Source: Ignavibacteriales bacterium (GTDB lineage Bacteria; Bacteroidota; Ignavibacteria; Ignavibacteriales; Ignavibacteriaceae). Taken from it: 64,000 bases of DNA. The notes under the pieces are model-generated. The model did no database searches and had not been told where the DNA came from. It worked only from the letters and a program-made list of their open reading frames with translations. Positions 46,674-56,845 of the stretch are shown one piece after another (position 1 is the first letter of the stretch; every line of letters begins with the position of its first letter). The stretch covers positions 868,001 through 932,000 of the forward strand of contig JADJIA010000001.1 of assembly GCA_016707285.1 (NCBI GenBank), read 5' to 3'. Made by a program: the position numbers and the translations under genes.

Positions 46674-47709
46674 TTATATCCTCTGTGTGAACTCCGGGGA
46701 GTTTTATTTTGAAATAAACCAGAAACACCAATGCTGCAAAAAGATGGAGCAAATAAGTTACTCCGTGTAGAAATGTTGCAAATGCCAGTCCAAACTCTGC
46801 CGGACATTTATATAACATCAACATTGCAGATTTAGTTATAGTGTGATAACTGCCAATCCCTCCGGGAGTTGGGATCATCACACCGATCGAACTGATGCTC
46901 ATAATAATCCAGGCTGCTGAAACCCCAAGATTGTAAGTCTCATCAATACCCAGTGCATGGAACCCCGCCCAACTGGTGGCTGCATATCCCAACATTATAA
47001 ATACGCTGTAAACAACGGTTAAAATGTAATTTTTTGTCGTTTTAAGTGTCGAAAATCCGGCAATCATTTTATGAAAAAGCTCTTCAAGTTTTTTAGCTGT
47101 TTTTGGTGAAAACCTTGTGATAAGAGAAGTTGCAAGATTGGAAAATTTTTCTTTGTACTTTATTAGTAGCACAACAAAAACTATCAACGCGATGAACAGA
47201 ACAGTACCAAGTTGTATCGTAAGTTTCAACCAACTCAACTCACCAGAATAAATATCCCCATCGTATATCCAGCCACTAAGTATCACTGCAAAGGCAAAAA
47301 CTAAAAGGTCGATTATTCGCTCAACAACCACTGTTCCAAGTATCGAGGTTTTTGATAAATTTTCCGACTTACCAACTGCCACTGCACGGGCAACTTCACC
47401 AAGTCTGGGAATCAGATTGTTAAATCCATAACCTATTAAAACTGCGCCAAAAAGGTTTATCGTCTTTACATCCGGCTTCATCGACTCCATAATTGCTTTC
47501 CATCGAAGAGCCCGGAACCAATGAGCTAACATCTGGAATACAATGAGAGTGACTATCCAAAAAGGTGATGCATTTTTGATGTGATCCCACAATTGCTCTG
47601 TGTCAACACCGGCAAAAGCATAATATAGAAAAAGAGCTGCAAGCCCTAATGATAAAATGTAAACAAAAATATCCCGGGGAGAGAAAAATTTTTTCTTAAC
47701 GGAGGTCAA
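46654..47709 (-). CDS. Lysylphosphatidylglycerol synthase-type transmembrane protein (UPF0104)
   Basis: The 351-residue polytopic protein has about eight membrane segments and the family words WFRALRWKAIM, LFGAVLIGYGFNNLIPRLGE, RVVVE-like TVVVERIIDLLVFAFAVI and PTPGGIGSYHTITKSAML. This corresponds to the LPG_synthase_TM / YbhN flippase-like family. MprF-type synthases carry this domain, but the aminoacyl-transferase domain is absent here, so the protein is more likely a lipid flippase-like component than a synthase. It overlaps lolA upstream by 14 bp. Confidence 0.88.
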   Translation of the reverse strand: MTSVKKKFFSPRDIFVYILSLGLAALFLYYAFAGVDTEQLWDHIKNASPFWIVTLIVFQMLAHWFRALRWKAIMESMKPDVKTINLFGAVLIGYGFNNLIPRLGEVARAVAVGKSENLSKTSILGTVVVERIIDLLVFAFAVILSGWIYDGDIYSGELSWLKLTIQLGTVLFIALIVFVVLLIKYKEKFSNLATSLITRFSPKTAKKLEELFHKMIAGFSTLKTTKNYILTVVYSVFIMLGYAATSWAGFHALGIDETYNLGVSAAWIIMSISSIGVMIPTPGGIGSYHTITKSAMLMLYKCPAEFGLAFATFLHGVTYLLHLFAALVFLVYFKIKLPGVHTEDIIDIEEN

Positions 47710-48289
47710 CTACTTTATAGTCTCCCGTTGGTTTGTAAGAAAAATCTGCATCAGGAAGACTTTTGTTTAAAAGGTAACCCGAAAAATCGATCTTCATTAT
47801 ATTTTTTGCGTTATCTTCAATTTTTATCGATGATATAAGATCCCGGGAATCTTTGGTAATCTCAACTGATCTAAAACCCAACATCTTCCCCTTTTTGGGG
47901 GTCATAACTACTTTGTCTTTTTGCGACTCAACTATATCACAATCACCGGGGACCACATTAATCAAATGATTAACACTTAGAATCGAAACCGACTTTTTGT
48001 CAAATTTTGAAATAATTACTTTTTTTTGTTTTTTATCGATATTCCAGTTGGTCACTCCATCGCTTACTATCATGTTGTTTCCAAATGAAAGCCTCACTTT
48101 TTCAACCTTTTTGTAGGAAAAAGTACCCGTCACGATGAGTTTACTGCCATTATACTGGGAGTATGTTGCAGAAATGTCTGTAAGACTGTTAAATTTTTTC
48201 TGAATTGATTTAATTACCTGGCCCCGAGCCGAAAATGCCCCGGTGAAAACCAGAATTATTGTTAAGACAAATGTTGATAGCGTTTTCAT
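47696..48289 (-). CDS. lolA: Outer-membrane lipoprotein carrier protein LolA-like
   Basis: The 197-residue product has a signal peptide (TFVLTIILVFTGAFSARG) and the LolA/LolB fold signature: IQKKFNSLTDISATYSQYNG, TGTFSYKKVEKVRLSFGNNM and SDGVTNWNIDKKQKKVIIS. LolA ferries lipoproteins across the periplasm to the outer membrane. It lies directly downstream of ftsK with a 22-bp gap; ftsK-lolA adjacency is common in bacteria and supports the assignment. Confidence 0.9.
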   Translation of the reverse strand: MKTLSTFVLTIILVFTGAFSARGQVIKSIQKKFNSLTDISATYSQYNGSKLIVTGTFSYKKVEKVRLSFGNNMIVSDGVTNWNIDKKQKKVIISKFDKKSVSILSVNHLINVVPGDCDIVESQKDKVVMTPKKGKMLGFRSVEITKDSRDLISSIKIEDNAKNIMKIDFSGYLLNKSLPDADFSYKPTGDYKVVDLR

Positions 48290-48311
48290 AAATTCCTCTT
48301 TTTATCTGATA

Positions 48312-50671
48312 CTACAGATTTCGGATAATAGTTTCAAGTTCATCTTCACTTTCCACTAAAATCTCTCTTGCCTTGCTTCCTTCGCCGGCACCAACAATCC
48401 CCGCAGCTTCAAGTTGATCAACAATTCGAGCCGCTCTGGCATACCCGACTTTTAATTTTCTTTGGATAAATGAAACAGAACCCTGCTGACTTCTTACGAC
48501 AGCTTCGGCTGCATCCTGAAACATCGGATCAAGATCGTTTAATAACCCTGAATCCTGTCCCTTTTTATCAATCAAAGATGGAAGTTGATAAACCTCATCG
48601 GGATATGGCTGCTCCGAAACAACTTCAATCAGTTTTTCAATCTCGTCTGTTGTTATATAAGCATTTTGAATACGAATCGGTTTTGGAGTTCCCGGAGGAA
48701 GATAAAGCATATCACCTCTTCCAAGAAGCTGTTCCGCACCATTCATATCAAGAATGGTTCTCGAATCGGTTCTCTGAGCTGTTTGATAAGCAATCCTTGC
48801 GGGGAAATTGGCTTTGATAACACCTGTGATAACATCCACTGATGGGCGTTGTGTTGCAACCACAAGGTGGATACCAACAGCACGAGCCATTTGAGCAAGT
48901 CTCGCTATCGGTTCCTCAACATCCTTGCCGGCGGTAATCATCAAATCTGCAAGCTCATCAATAACTACAACAATATAAGGCATAAACTTGTGGTTGACCT
49001 CTATGTCATCCCTTGGTTTTATTGTACCTGTTTTTATTTTGTTGTTATAGTCAATGATGTTTCTCACTCCCACATGCGATAGTTTGTCATATCTAAGTTC
49101 CATTTCGAGAACCACAGATTTTAATAGAATAACCGCACTCTGAGGGGATGAAATAATATATTCATTCAGGTCAGGTGATTTTACCAGAAAATGGTATTTC
49201 AAAGTTTCGTAAACTGAAAGTTCAACCTTCTTGGGATCGATAATCGCAAACTTCACTTCGTTTGGATATTTGGAGAAAAGAAGTGACGCAATAATCATGT
49301 TCACCCCAACCGATTTTCCTGAACCCGTTGCGCCTGCAATAAGAAGGTGTGGAACGCGCGCAAGATCATCAACATAGGTTTGACCGGAAATCGATTTTCC
49401 GAGTGCAATCGGAAGTGACAGCTTACTGTTTTTCAGATCGGGAAGAACTGAACCTGCCAATACAATCGAAGGATTGTCGTTGGGTATCTCAACCCCGATT
49501 GTTCCTCTTCCCGGCATTGGAGCAATGATTCTGATTCCCTTTGCAGCGAGGGCGAGGGCAATATCATTTTCAAGCGATAAAATCTTTGAGATTCTTACAC
49601 TTTGTGATGGTACTATTTCAAAGAGTGTAACAACGGGACCGGCAGTTGTCTCAATTTTTTCAATTTCTATATCAAAGAGCGCAAGCTTTTCTTTTAATCT
49701 TACCTTTTTACTCTCTAATTCAGCTTCCTCGGCATAGTGACCCGATTCATCGGCTTTAATCAGGAAATCGCCGGCCGGGATTTCATAATCGGCAGTTGAG
49801 TTTCTAACTTCCGGAACGGCTCTTTCCACTTTTGGTGGCTGAGGAACAATATCAGGATTTGTTTTCACCGAAGTTGAAAATACCAACTTTGGTTTTGGTG
49901 GCTCTGGGGTGAGATCATCACCAAGTTCAGGAACAATTATCGGTGGTTGAGTCGATTTTTCTCCCTTTATCACTTTGCTGATCCTGTCCTGGCTCTTCTC
50001 CAATGGATCAACTGCCGATTTTCTTTTTTCGGCTATCGTGGCGCTTTTATCTTTTACTTTATCAACACCCGATTTCACAACATCTTTCCCTTTATCGGCA
50101 ATAAAGAGAAAAATTTATCGATCTTTAAATCAAAGGTGATTACCATCACGGTTATCATCAGGACTATATAAATTGATACAGCACCAATTCCACCTATCAG
50201 ACGATGCGAAGCTTTCCCGATTGTTTTTCCCATCTCACCCGCAAAATAGATCGCAGTATCACCACTGATCAATTCTATCGAAAACAGCGTCCCAAAAAAA
50301 GCTGCAAGAATAAATGCCGAACTTAAAAGGAAATTGGTGATGTAGATGAGTCGTTTGATCTCGAGAGGTTTAAATAAAACAAATCCCCACATTCCCATAA
50401 GAAGGGGGATTACAATAGAAAAGTAACCAAATGCTGATTTAACGAAAAATGCGGCGATATACGCACCGGCTATTCCCAACCAGTTACTCGTGGGGAGTGC
50501 CTTTACAGAGGCATTCCTTAGCTGAGGATCATCATTGGGCGAAAACGAGATTATGCTGAGGAAGAGTAAGATCGAGAATGTAATAATGAAAAGCCCCAGA
50601 AGTTTTTTCTTCTTTTCCTGGGATAATTCAAAATAAGTTCTACCGGATTCTTTTTTTGTTCTTCCGCTCAT
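48312..50671 (-). CDS. ftsK: DNA translocase FtsK/SpoIIIE, frame broken once
   Basis: The first part (50671 to 50075) is the N-terminal anchor with four membrane segments. The second (to 48312) holds a charged linker, the alpha/beta motor with Walker A GATGSGKSVGVN and Walker B YIVVVIDELADLM, and the C-terminal winged-helix gamma domain (GYARAARIVDQLEAAGIVGA). The join falls in an AAAGGGAAAG run near 50085: restoring one base reads LPIKGKDVVKSGVDKVKDKS without a gap. As sequenced, a TGA overlaps a GTG, which would give two coupled proteins, but a base error is simpler. The joined length of about 786 residues is normal. FtsK pumps chromosomal DNA during division and aids dimer resolution. Confidence 0.92.
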
Positions 50672-50682
50672 CCTCTACCGGA

Positions 50683-51429
50683 TCAGTTTGATTGTAAATG
50701 TATTGAAGGGTTAAACAACTTTATCGCCGAACTTTCGAAAACAGGAATAACATCAGTGATGTTTTTCTGAGCACAATAATCCAGATCGTCGATAAATCCT
50801 CCTGCTTCCAGAATTCTTCCATGTTCGCTAAGAGAATACAATCCTCTTATATCATCTCCATATCGTTCATAGAGATTAATCGCAACAGTTGATGCGTCAG
50901 AGAGTTGAAAATCACTATTAATCTTCAGTATCTCACTCAAAAGCATTCCTGCACAAACCGTGTCTTCGAGACTAAAATCGCCATTAAGCCCGGAGCATAA
51001 AATATCAAATTCTCTTCCCATGCCGGCAAGTTGTCTGGCAACCGCCTCAGCATTTAGAAAAGAACAAATAAAGGTGCCACTTCCATATTTTGTCTTTACA
51101 ATGGCTTTTGAACCATTTGTAGTAAAAAACACAATGGATTTCCCTTCAACAACACTTTGTTGATATTCAAGTGGCGAATTACCAAGATCAAACCCCTCGA
51201 TTTTTTTGGAATTCTTTTCACCGCCGCGCATTGTCCTGCCGCCAAATGAACTGGCAGAGGCAATTTTGCTAAAGTCGAGCGACCCAACAGGCACAACTTC
51301 TTTTGCCCCGTTCATAATCGCAGTCGTAATGGTGGATGTTGCTCTGAGCACATCAATCGTTACCGCCATCCTGTTTGCAAAATAAAGTTCCTCAACCATT
51401 AAAGGTGTCAGTATTGTATTGATCCGCAT
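50683..51429 (-). CDS. comB: 2-phosphosulfolactate phosphatase (ComB) family
   Basis: The 248-residue product carries the ComB signature VTIDVLRATSTITTAIMNGA, followed by GGEKNSKKIEGFDLGNSPLE and FFTTNGSKAIVKTKYGSGTF. ComB removes phosphate from 2-phosphosulfolactate in coenzyme M biosynthesis in archaea; bacterial homologues are widespread and mostly of untested role. No other sulfolactate or coenzyme M genes are nearby, so the physiological substrate here is uncertain. It lies between gcvT and ftsK on the same strand, with gaps of 12 and 11 bp. Confidence 0.9.
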   Translation of the reverse strand: MRINTILTPLMVEELYFANRMAVTIDVLRATSTITTAIMNGAKEVVPVGSLDFSKIASASSFGGRTMRGGEKNSKKIEGFDLGNSPLEYQQSVVEGKSIVFFTTNGSKAIVKTKYGSGTFICSFLNAEAVARQLAGMGREFDILCSGLNGDFSLEDTVCAGMLLSEILKINSDFQLSDASTVAINLYERYGDDIRGLYSLSEHGRILEAGGFIDDLDYCAQKNITDVIPVFESSAIKLFNPSIHLQSN

Positions 51430-51441
51430 GTTAAAGCCGTT

Positions 51442-52523
51442 TTATTTCTGTAAGAATGGCAACTTCACCACTTGCATTGGTATCTTCGTGCCTCTGATAA
51501 TCATCTCAAGCTTGCAATTGTGTTTTAGACATTCTGAATCTATGTATGCCAGACAGATCCCTTTCTCGAGGATCGGGCTGACTGTTCCACTTGTTAATTT
51601 GCCAACTGTTTTGTCGCCACAAACCACATCATAGCCCGGTCTTGGGAATGATTTTTCAAGCGCAATCAATGGAGTCAGTTTTCTTGTAACTCCGGCTTCC
51701 TTAATTTTTAGAATTGCTTCTTTCCCAATAAAGGAATCCTTTTTAAGTTTTGTTATCCATCCCAGGCCTGCTTCAAGAGGATTGGTTGTCTGGTCGATGT
51801 CATTACCATAAAGACAAAATCCCATCTCAAGGCGGAGTGAATCTCTTGATCCGAGTCCACATGGTTTAACTAAATATTCACTTCCCTCTTTCATTAAAGC
51901 ATCCCAGAGTTTACATACAAACGCCTCGTCTCCGGTAATATAAAGTTCGTAACCGAGTTCACCTGTGTAGCCGGTTCTCGATACAAGAACTTTTACTCCT
52001 GCAAATTCCAGATAAGCAAAATGATAATATTCTATATCAATTTTTGTTTTAAAGACAGCCTCAACAACAGCTTTCGAGGAAGGTCCCTGAACTGCGATCA
52101 GTGAATAATCATCACTGACATCAGTTATGGTTACATCGTGTTTGTTGTTGGCTCTCATCCATGCAAGGTCTTTTTCAACATTTGATGCATTGATTACGAG
52201 CATGTATTTTTTTGATCGAGTTTATAAACGAGCAAGTCGTCAACAATTCCGCCGTCTTCATAACACATTGCAGAATATTGCACTCTACCCGGGAAAAGAA
52301 CCGAAAGATCATTGATTGTAAGATTTTGCACATATTCAAACGCTTTTTCGCCCTCGATGATCACTTCGCCCATATGACTTACATCAAATAAGCCAACATC
52401 ATTTCTAACAGTCTTATGCTCTGCAATAATTGATTCATATTGGATTGGCATTACATAACCGGCAAAATCGACTAATTTTGCGCCATACTTTTCGTGAATT
52501 GAAAAAAGTTTTGTCTTTTTCAC
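51442..52523 (-). CDS. gcvT: Glycine cleavage system T protein (aminomethyltransferase), frame broken once
   Basis: The N-terminal frame (52523 to 52194) starts MKKTKLFSIHEKYGAKLVDF and includes FDVSHMGEVIIEG; it closes after DQKNT in a run of seven A residues at about 52206. Adding one A continues as DQKKYMLVINASN into the second frame, which holds VSRTGYTGELGYELYI, the folate-binding region GLGSRDSLRLEMGFCLYGND and the C-terminal barrel (TSGTVSPILEKGICLAYI). The joined length is about 360 residues, typical for GcvT. It transfers the aminomethyl carbon to tetrahydrofolate. gcvP and gcvH are not in the window. Confidence 0.93.
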
Positions 52524-52618
52524 TTTTTTTACCTGTACTTAAAATTTCATTTTTGAGTTATATAAATATAAAATTAATTATTCTCAATAAATAACTAATT
52601 GAAGGGTAGAGATTACCC

Positions 52619-54181
52619 TTATTCAGTAATTATGCCCGTAAGGTCTTGTTTGCTTTTTGTTGCAATAACTTTAAACTGATCTGAATTAAATGCATTATCC
52701 TCATCCAGTCTGATCCTCAGCATATATTTAAACTGCATTTTTGTAAGTGCACTCGGGACACCCTCTCTCAATTTCTGACCAACAAATGGATGACATTTAA
52801 TTGTAATTGAACGGTGCGGCGCACCAACTTTGTATTTCCCAAGCCACTCGTCAATCTCATGAATGAGATGCGATTTTTTTGTGAGAAGTCCGGTTCCCAT
52901 ACATACCGGGCATGTCTCGTTTAGAGCCTGCATAATGTTTTGTCTTACTCTTTGTCTGGTTATCTGTGCAAGACCAAAATCAGACATGGGCAGGATAGAC
53001 ACTTTTGCGCGGTCTTTTCTAAATTCTTTTTTCAACTCATCGTAAACTTTTTTGCGATTTTTTTCATCTTCAAGATCGATAAAATCGATAACGATAAGTC
53101 CGCCAATATCCCTCAACCGCAGTTGCCTTGCAATTTCACGAGCAGCTTCAAGATCGGTTCTGAGTGAATTCATCTCCTGATCTTTACTGGCAGCATATTT
53201 TCCGCTGTTTACATCGATAACCACCATCGCCTCGGTGTGTTCAATCACTATATGCCCGCCACTCTTCATCGGAACGCGTTTGGCAAACAGCTCTTTTATT
53301 TGATCTTCAACCTTAAACGCTTCAAATATCGGCTCTTCAGTTCTTACTTGCTCCACTTTATCTGAAAGTTCGGGTTGAGCCAGAACAATATAGTCCTTAA
53401 TCTCTCTGTAAACTTTTTTGTTGTCTATATATACTTTGGAGATGTCAGAAGTGAACAGGTCTCTGATCACACTGGAAGTGGTGGAAACATCCTGGTAAAT
53501 TATCGCAGGGGGGGTGCCTGTGCGGGCTTTATCCTGAATCTTTTTCCACATTTTAAGAAGACTTCGAAGATCATCTTTTATCTGCTCTTCAGCCTGCCCT
53601 CTTGCCACGGTTCTGATAATAAGACCATAATTTTGAGGCAAAAGACTTTTTGCAATTACTCGTAATCGTCTTCTCTCTTTATAATCTGTAATCTTTTTGG
53701 AAACGCCAATTTTGTTGTCGTATGGGAGGAGAACACAAAATCTGCCCGGTATCGAAATGGCAGAGCTAACCCTGACACCTTTGTTTACCACAGGTTCTTT
53801 TGTGATCTGAACAAGAATGGGTTCCCCTTTTTGCAAAACAGGGACACCATTTATGAATTTTGTTTGGGTAACCGCATATTCTTCGTCGGCTGCCACTCTG
53901 TCAACATTGTCGTCAGCTTCGTCTTCATCAATCATTGCCTGAAGCTCTTTTGTCTTTTCTCCAATATCTGAAAAATGGAGAAAAGCATCATGCTTCATGC
54001 CTATATCAATAAAAGCAGCTTTAATGCCGGGGAGTACACGGGCAACTTTGCCCAGATATACATCGCCCACCATTCGTCTGTTTTCGGAGTAATCGACGAA
54101 GAAATCTACTAATTTCCCGTCTTCTGTGATCGCCACACGGGTCTGTGTAGTCGATGAATTTATTATAATCTCTTTTAACAT
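52619..54181 (-). CDS. rng: Ribonuclease G/E family endoribonuclease
   Basis: The 520-residue product has an S1 domain near the N-terminus (GDVYLGKVARVLPGIKAAFI, DAFLHFSDIG) interrupted by an acidic insert, then the RNase E/G catalytic core with the metal-binding VVIDVNSGKYAASK and LIVIDFIDLEDEKNRKKVYD, and the zinc-link C-P-V-C-M-G-T-G. It lacks the long C-terminal scaffold of E. coli RNase E, so the RNase G form is the best label. It trims rRNA and decays mRNA. The pnp gene lies just upstream on the same strand, beyond a terminator. Confidence 0.95.
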   Translation of the reverse strand: MLKEIIINSSTTQTRVAITEDGKLVDFFVDYSENRRMVGDVYLGKVARVLPGIKAAFIDIGMKHDAFLHFSDIGEKTKELQAMIDEDEADDNVDRVAADEEYAVTQTKFINGVPVLQKGEPILVQITKEPVVNKGVRVSSAISIPGRFCVLLPYDNKIGVSKKITDYKERRRLRVIAKSLLPQNYGLIIRTVARGQAEEQIKDDLRSLLKMWKKIQDKARTGTPPAIIYQDVSTTSSVIRDLFTSDISKVYIDNKKVYREIKDYIVLAQPELSDKVEQVRTEEPIFEAFKVEDQIKELFAKRVPMKSGGHIVIEHTEAMVVIDVNSGKYAASKDQEMNSLRTDLEAAREIARQLRLRDIGGLIVIDFIDLEDEKNRKKVYDELKKEFRKDRAKVSILPMSDFGLAQITRQRVRQNIMQALNETCPVCMGTGLLTKKSHLIHEIDEWLGKYKVGAPHRSITIKCHPFVGQKLREGVPSALTKMQFKYMLRIRLDEDNAFNSDQFKVIATKSKQDLTGIITE

Positions 54182-54350
54182 AGTTAGTTAAACTCTTTGT
54201 AGTTGTCAGGTTTTGAACTACTTGTAATATTCCAATTCCATTTAAATGTACTTCACCCATGGACCCAAAGGGACCAGGATTGAAGTTAAAAAATAATAAG
54301 AAGAAGTTTCTTAGAAACTCTGTCATCTTTATAAAACTTGGTGATAAAAT

Positions 54351-54379
54351 CGGCTGCCTCCTGAAAGAGGAAGCAGCCG
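54351..54379 (-). terminator. Intrinsic terminator after pnp
   Basis: The hairpin CGGCTGC-CTCCT / AGAGG-A-GCAGCCG is followed by ATTTTATC on the minus strand, 8 bp after the pnp stop at 54387. It marks the probable end of the long rimP-to-pnp transcription unit. Confidence 0.85.
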
Positions 54380-54386
54380 TTTTAAT

Positions 54387-56504
54387 TTAGTCTTCTACCG
54401 GTTTCTGATCAGCCTGGGGTGCAGAGTCTTTGTTAAGAAGAGCTTTGCGGCTTAAGCTGTATTTTCCACCTTCGATACGAAGAAGTTTCACTTTAACTTT
54501 ATCACCTTCTTTAAAGTAATCAGTTACTTTGTGAACTTTTTTCAGATCAATTTCGGAGATGTGGACAAGTCCCGATTTACCCGGAAGTATCTCAACAAGT
54601 GCACCAAACTCCATTAATTTTGTAACAACACCGTCATAAATTTCGCCAACCACAGGTTGGGTAGTCATCAAACGGATTCTGGTTAATGCTTTATTAGCAG
54701 ATTCTGCATCAGGACCGGCAATCTGAATAGTGCCATCATCTTCAATTGAGATGTCAACACCAAACTCTTTTTGCATTCCCTGAATTGTTTTACCACCAGG
54801 TCCGATAATTGAACCGATAAGTTCGGTCGGGATCTGAAGGGTGGCAAGTGTGGGTGCAAATGAACAAAGTTCAGCTCTTGGAGCTGAGATAACCTCATTC
54901 ATTACCCCAAGGATATGAAGTCTGCCCTCTTTTGCCTGACGGAGTGCAATTTCCATGATTTCAAATGAAACACCTTTGATCTTGATGTCCATCTGGAATC
55001 CGGTGATGCCCTCATCGGTACCTGCAACTTTAAAGTCCATATCACCAAAGTGATCTTCATTACCAAGGATGTCGGAAAGAACAGCGAAACTGTCGCCTTC
55101 TTTAATCAATCCCATGGCGATACCTGCAACGGCTTTTTTGACGGGAACTCCACCATCCATAAGTGCAAGTGAACCGGCACAAACAGAAGCCATTGAAGAT
55201 GAACCGTTGGATTCAAGAATATCACTCACTAAACGCAGAGCGTAAGGAAAGTCTTTTTCAACGGGTAACATCGGTTTCAGTGATCTTTCAGCAAGGTTTC
55301 CGTGACCAACTTCTCTTCTTCCAACTCCCGAATATCTTCCGGTTTCACCAACCGAGAAGGCAGGGAAATTGTAGTGAAGGTTAAATCTTTTAACAGATTC
55401 TTCCATCAAACCATCAATTATCTGTTGATCATTTTTTGAACCAAGTGTAAGTGAGGTTAAACTCTGAGTCTCACCTCTTGTAAAAAGAGCTGAAGCATGA
55501 GTTCTTGCGAGAAGACCAAGTTCAATTGTAATCGGTCTGATCTGGTGAGTTTGCCTTCCATCGAGGCGGAGATTGTTTTCAAGAATACATCTTCTGATCA
55601 GTTCATACTGAAAATCATGGATGATTCCATTGATAACTTTTTCCTGTTCAGGATATTTTTCGACAAGGGCTTCATTTGTTTCTTTGGAAACTGCATCAAA
55701 AGCATCACTTCTCGCTTGTTTATCCATCACTGTAAAAATGATTTCTTCAAGTCTTTTGAACGAAAGATCTTTAACTTCCTGAACAAGTGTTTGATCCTGC
55801 TCTTTTGGAGTTAAAACCATTTTAGGCTTACCACATTCGGCAGCAAGTTCTTTAATTACAGTTACGATTTTCTTCAACTGTTCCTGAGCAAAACGGAGTG
55901 CATCAAGCATCACTTCTTCAGAAACTTCGTTGGCTTCACCTTCAACCATCATAATTGAATCGTCGGTTCCGGCAACTACAAGTTCGATATCGCTTGCTTC
56001 AACTTGAGCAAAGGTTGGGTTAACAACCAATTCACCATCAACTCTGCAAACTCTAACGCCCGCTATCGGTCCAAGAAATGGAATATTGGATACTGCGAGT
56101 GCCGCAGAAGCTCCAACTATTGCCAAAACATCAGGATCGTTCTCTTTATCAAAAGAGTAAGTAGTTGCGATAATCTGGGTTTCATTACGATAGTTATCGT
56201 CGAATAACGGTCTGATAGGTCTGTCGATCAGCCTTGAAGTAAGCACTTCCTTGTCGGTTGGTTTGCCTTCTCTTTTAAAGAAACCCCCGGGGAATTTACC
56301 GGCAGAAGCCTGTTTTTCACGGTATTCAACCTGAAGCGGGAAAAAATCTATTCCTTCCATCGCTTTTGGAGAAGCAACTGTTGCAACCAAAACCATCGTA
56401 TCACCATATCTAACCATTACTGAACCCGCAGCCTGACGAGCATAGCGTCCGGTTTCGATACTCAGTATTTTCCCGCCTATTTCAACTTCTTTTGTATATA
56501 TCAT
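54387..56504 (-). CDS. pnp: Polyribonucleotide nucleotidyltransferase (PNPase)
   Basis: The 705-residue product has two RNase PH-like domains (first KQASAGKFPGGFFKREGKPT, second TRGETQSLTSLTLGSKNDQQ and GRYSGVGRREVGHGNLAERS, with the metal aspartates in GDMDFKVAGT), then KH (PTELIGSIIGPGGKTIQGMQ) and S1 (GEIYDGVVTKLMEFGALVEI) domains. It is a phosphorolytic 3'-5' exonuclease in mRNA decay. The order rpsO-pnp is the common bacterial one. The ORF is intact. Confidence 0.98.
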   Translation of the reverse strand: MIYTKEVEIGGKILSIETGRYARQAAGSVMVRYGDTMVLVATVASPKAMEGIDFFPLQVEYREKQASAGKFPGGFFKREGKPTDKEVLTSRLIDRPIRPLFDDNYRNETQIIATTYSFDKENDPDVLAIVGASAALAVSNIPFLGPIAGVRVCRVDGELVVNPTFAQVEASDIELVVAGTDDSIMMVEGEANEVSEEVMLDALRFAQEQLKKIVTVIKELAAECGKPKMVLTPKEQDQTLVQEVKDLSFKRLEEIIFTVMDKQARSDAFDAVSKETNEALVEKYPEQEKVINGIIHDFQYELIRRCILENNLRLDGRQTHQIRPITIELGLLARTHASALFTRGETQSLTSLTLGSKNDQQIIDGLMEESVKRFNLHYNFPAFSVGETGRYSGVGRREVGHGNLAERSLKPMLPVEKDFPYALRLVSDILESNGSSSMASVCAGSLALMDGGVPVKKAVAGIAMGLIKEGDSFAVLSDILGNEDHFGDMDFKVAGTDEGITGFQMDIKIKGVSFEIMEIALRQAKEGRLHILGVMNEVISAPRAELCSFAPTLATLQIPTELIGSIIGPGGKTIQGMQKEFGVDISIEDDGTIQIAGPDAESANKALTRIRLMTTQPVVGEIYDGVVTKLMEFGALVEILPGKSGLVHISEIDLKKVHKVTDYFKEGDKVKVKLLRIEGGKYSLSRKALLNKDSAPQADQKPVED

Positions 56505-56512
56505 CTAAAACC

Positions 56513-56775
56513 TTACTTTCTGATATTCAATTCTTTTATGATTGCTCTGTATCTGCTGATATCATTTTTAATCAGGTAATCAAGTAATCTTCTTCTTTTA
56601 CCAACCATCATGAGAAGTCCTCTTCTTGAGTGGTGGTCTTTTGCATGTGCCTGGAAGTGGGCGGTTAGATCATTAATCCTTTTTGTAAGGATTGCTATCT
56701 GAACTTCTGCCTTACCCGAATCTTTATCGTTGGCACCAAATTTTGAATGAGCTCAAGTTTTTCTTGATTTGTCAT
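56513..56775 (-). CDS. rpsO: 30S ribosomal protein S15, frame broken once
   Basis: The start MTNQEKLELIQ is followed by a missing A in the run near 56740; the rest continues in the next frame as KFGANDKDSGKAEVQIAILT, then the signature LTAHFQAHAKDHHSRRGLLM and MVGKRRRLLDYLIKND, to a TAA at 56513-56515. Repaired length is 87 residues, close to the normal 89. S15 binds 16S rRNA early in 30S assembly. Since an intact copy is expected in nearly all bacteria, the break is almost certainly a sequencing error. It lies between ribF and pnp, its usual place. Confidence 0.93.
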
Positions 56776-56845
56776 TGCTTCTTTTTCCTGTATTTGTTTT
56801 GTACGATCTGACCCCAGAAACTACCGGAGCCAATTATTTAATTAC

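Noticed and set aside
54021..54326. A 101-residue frame overlapping the rng start
   Set aside because: It is largely another frame of rng and its leader, with no independent support.
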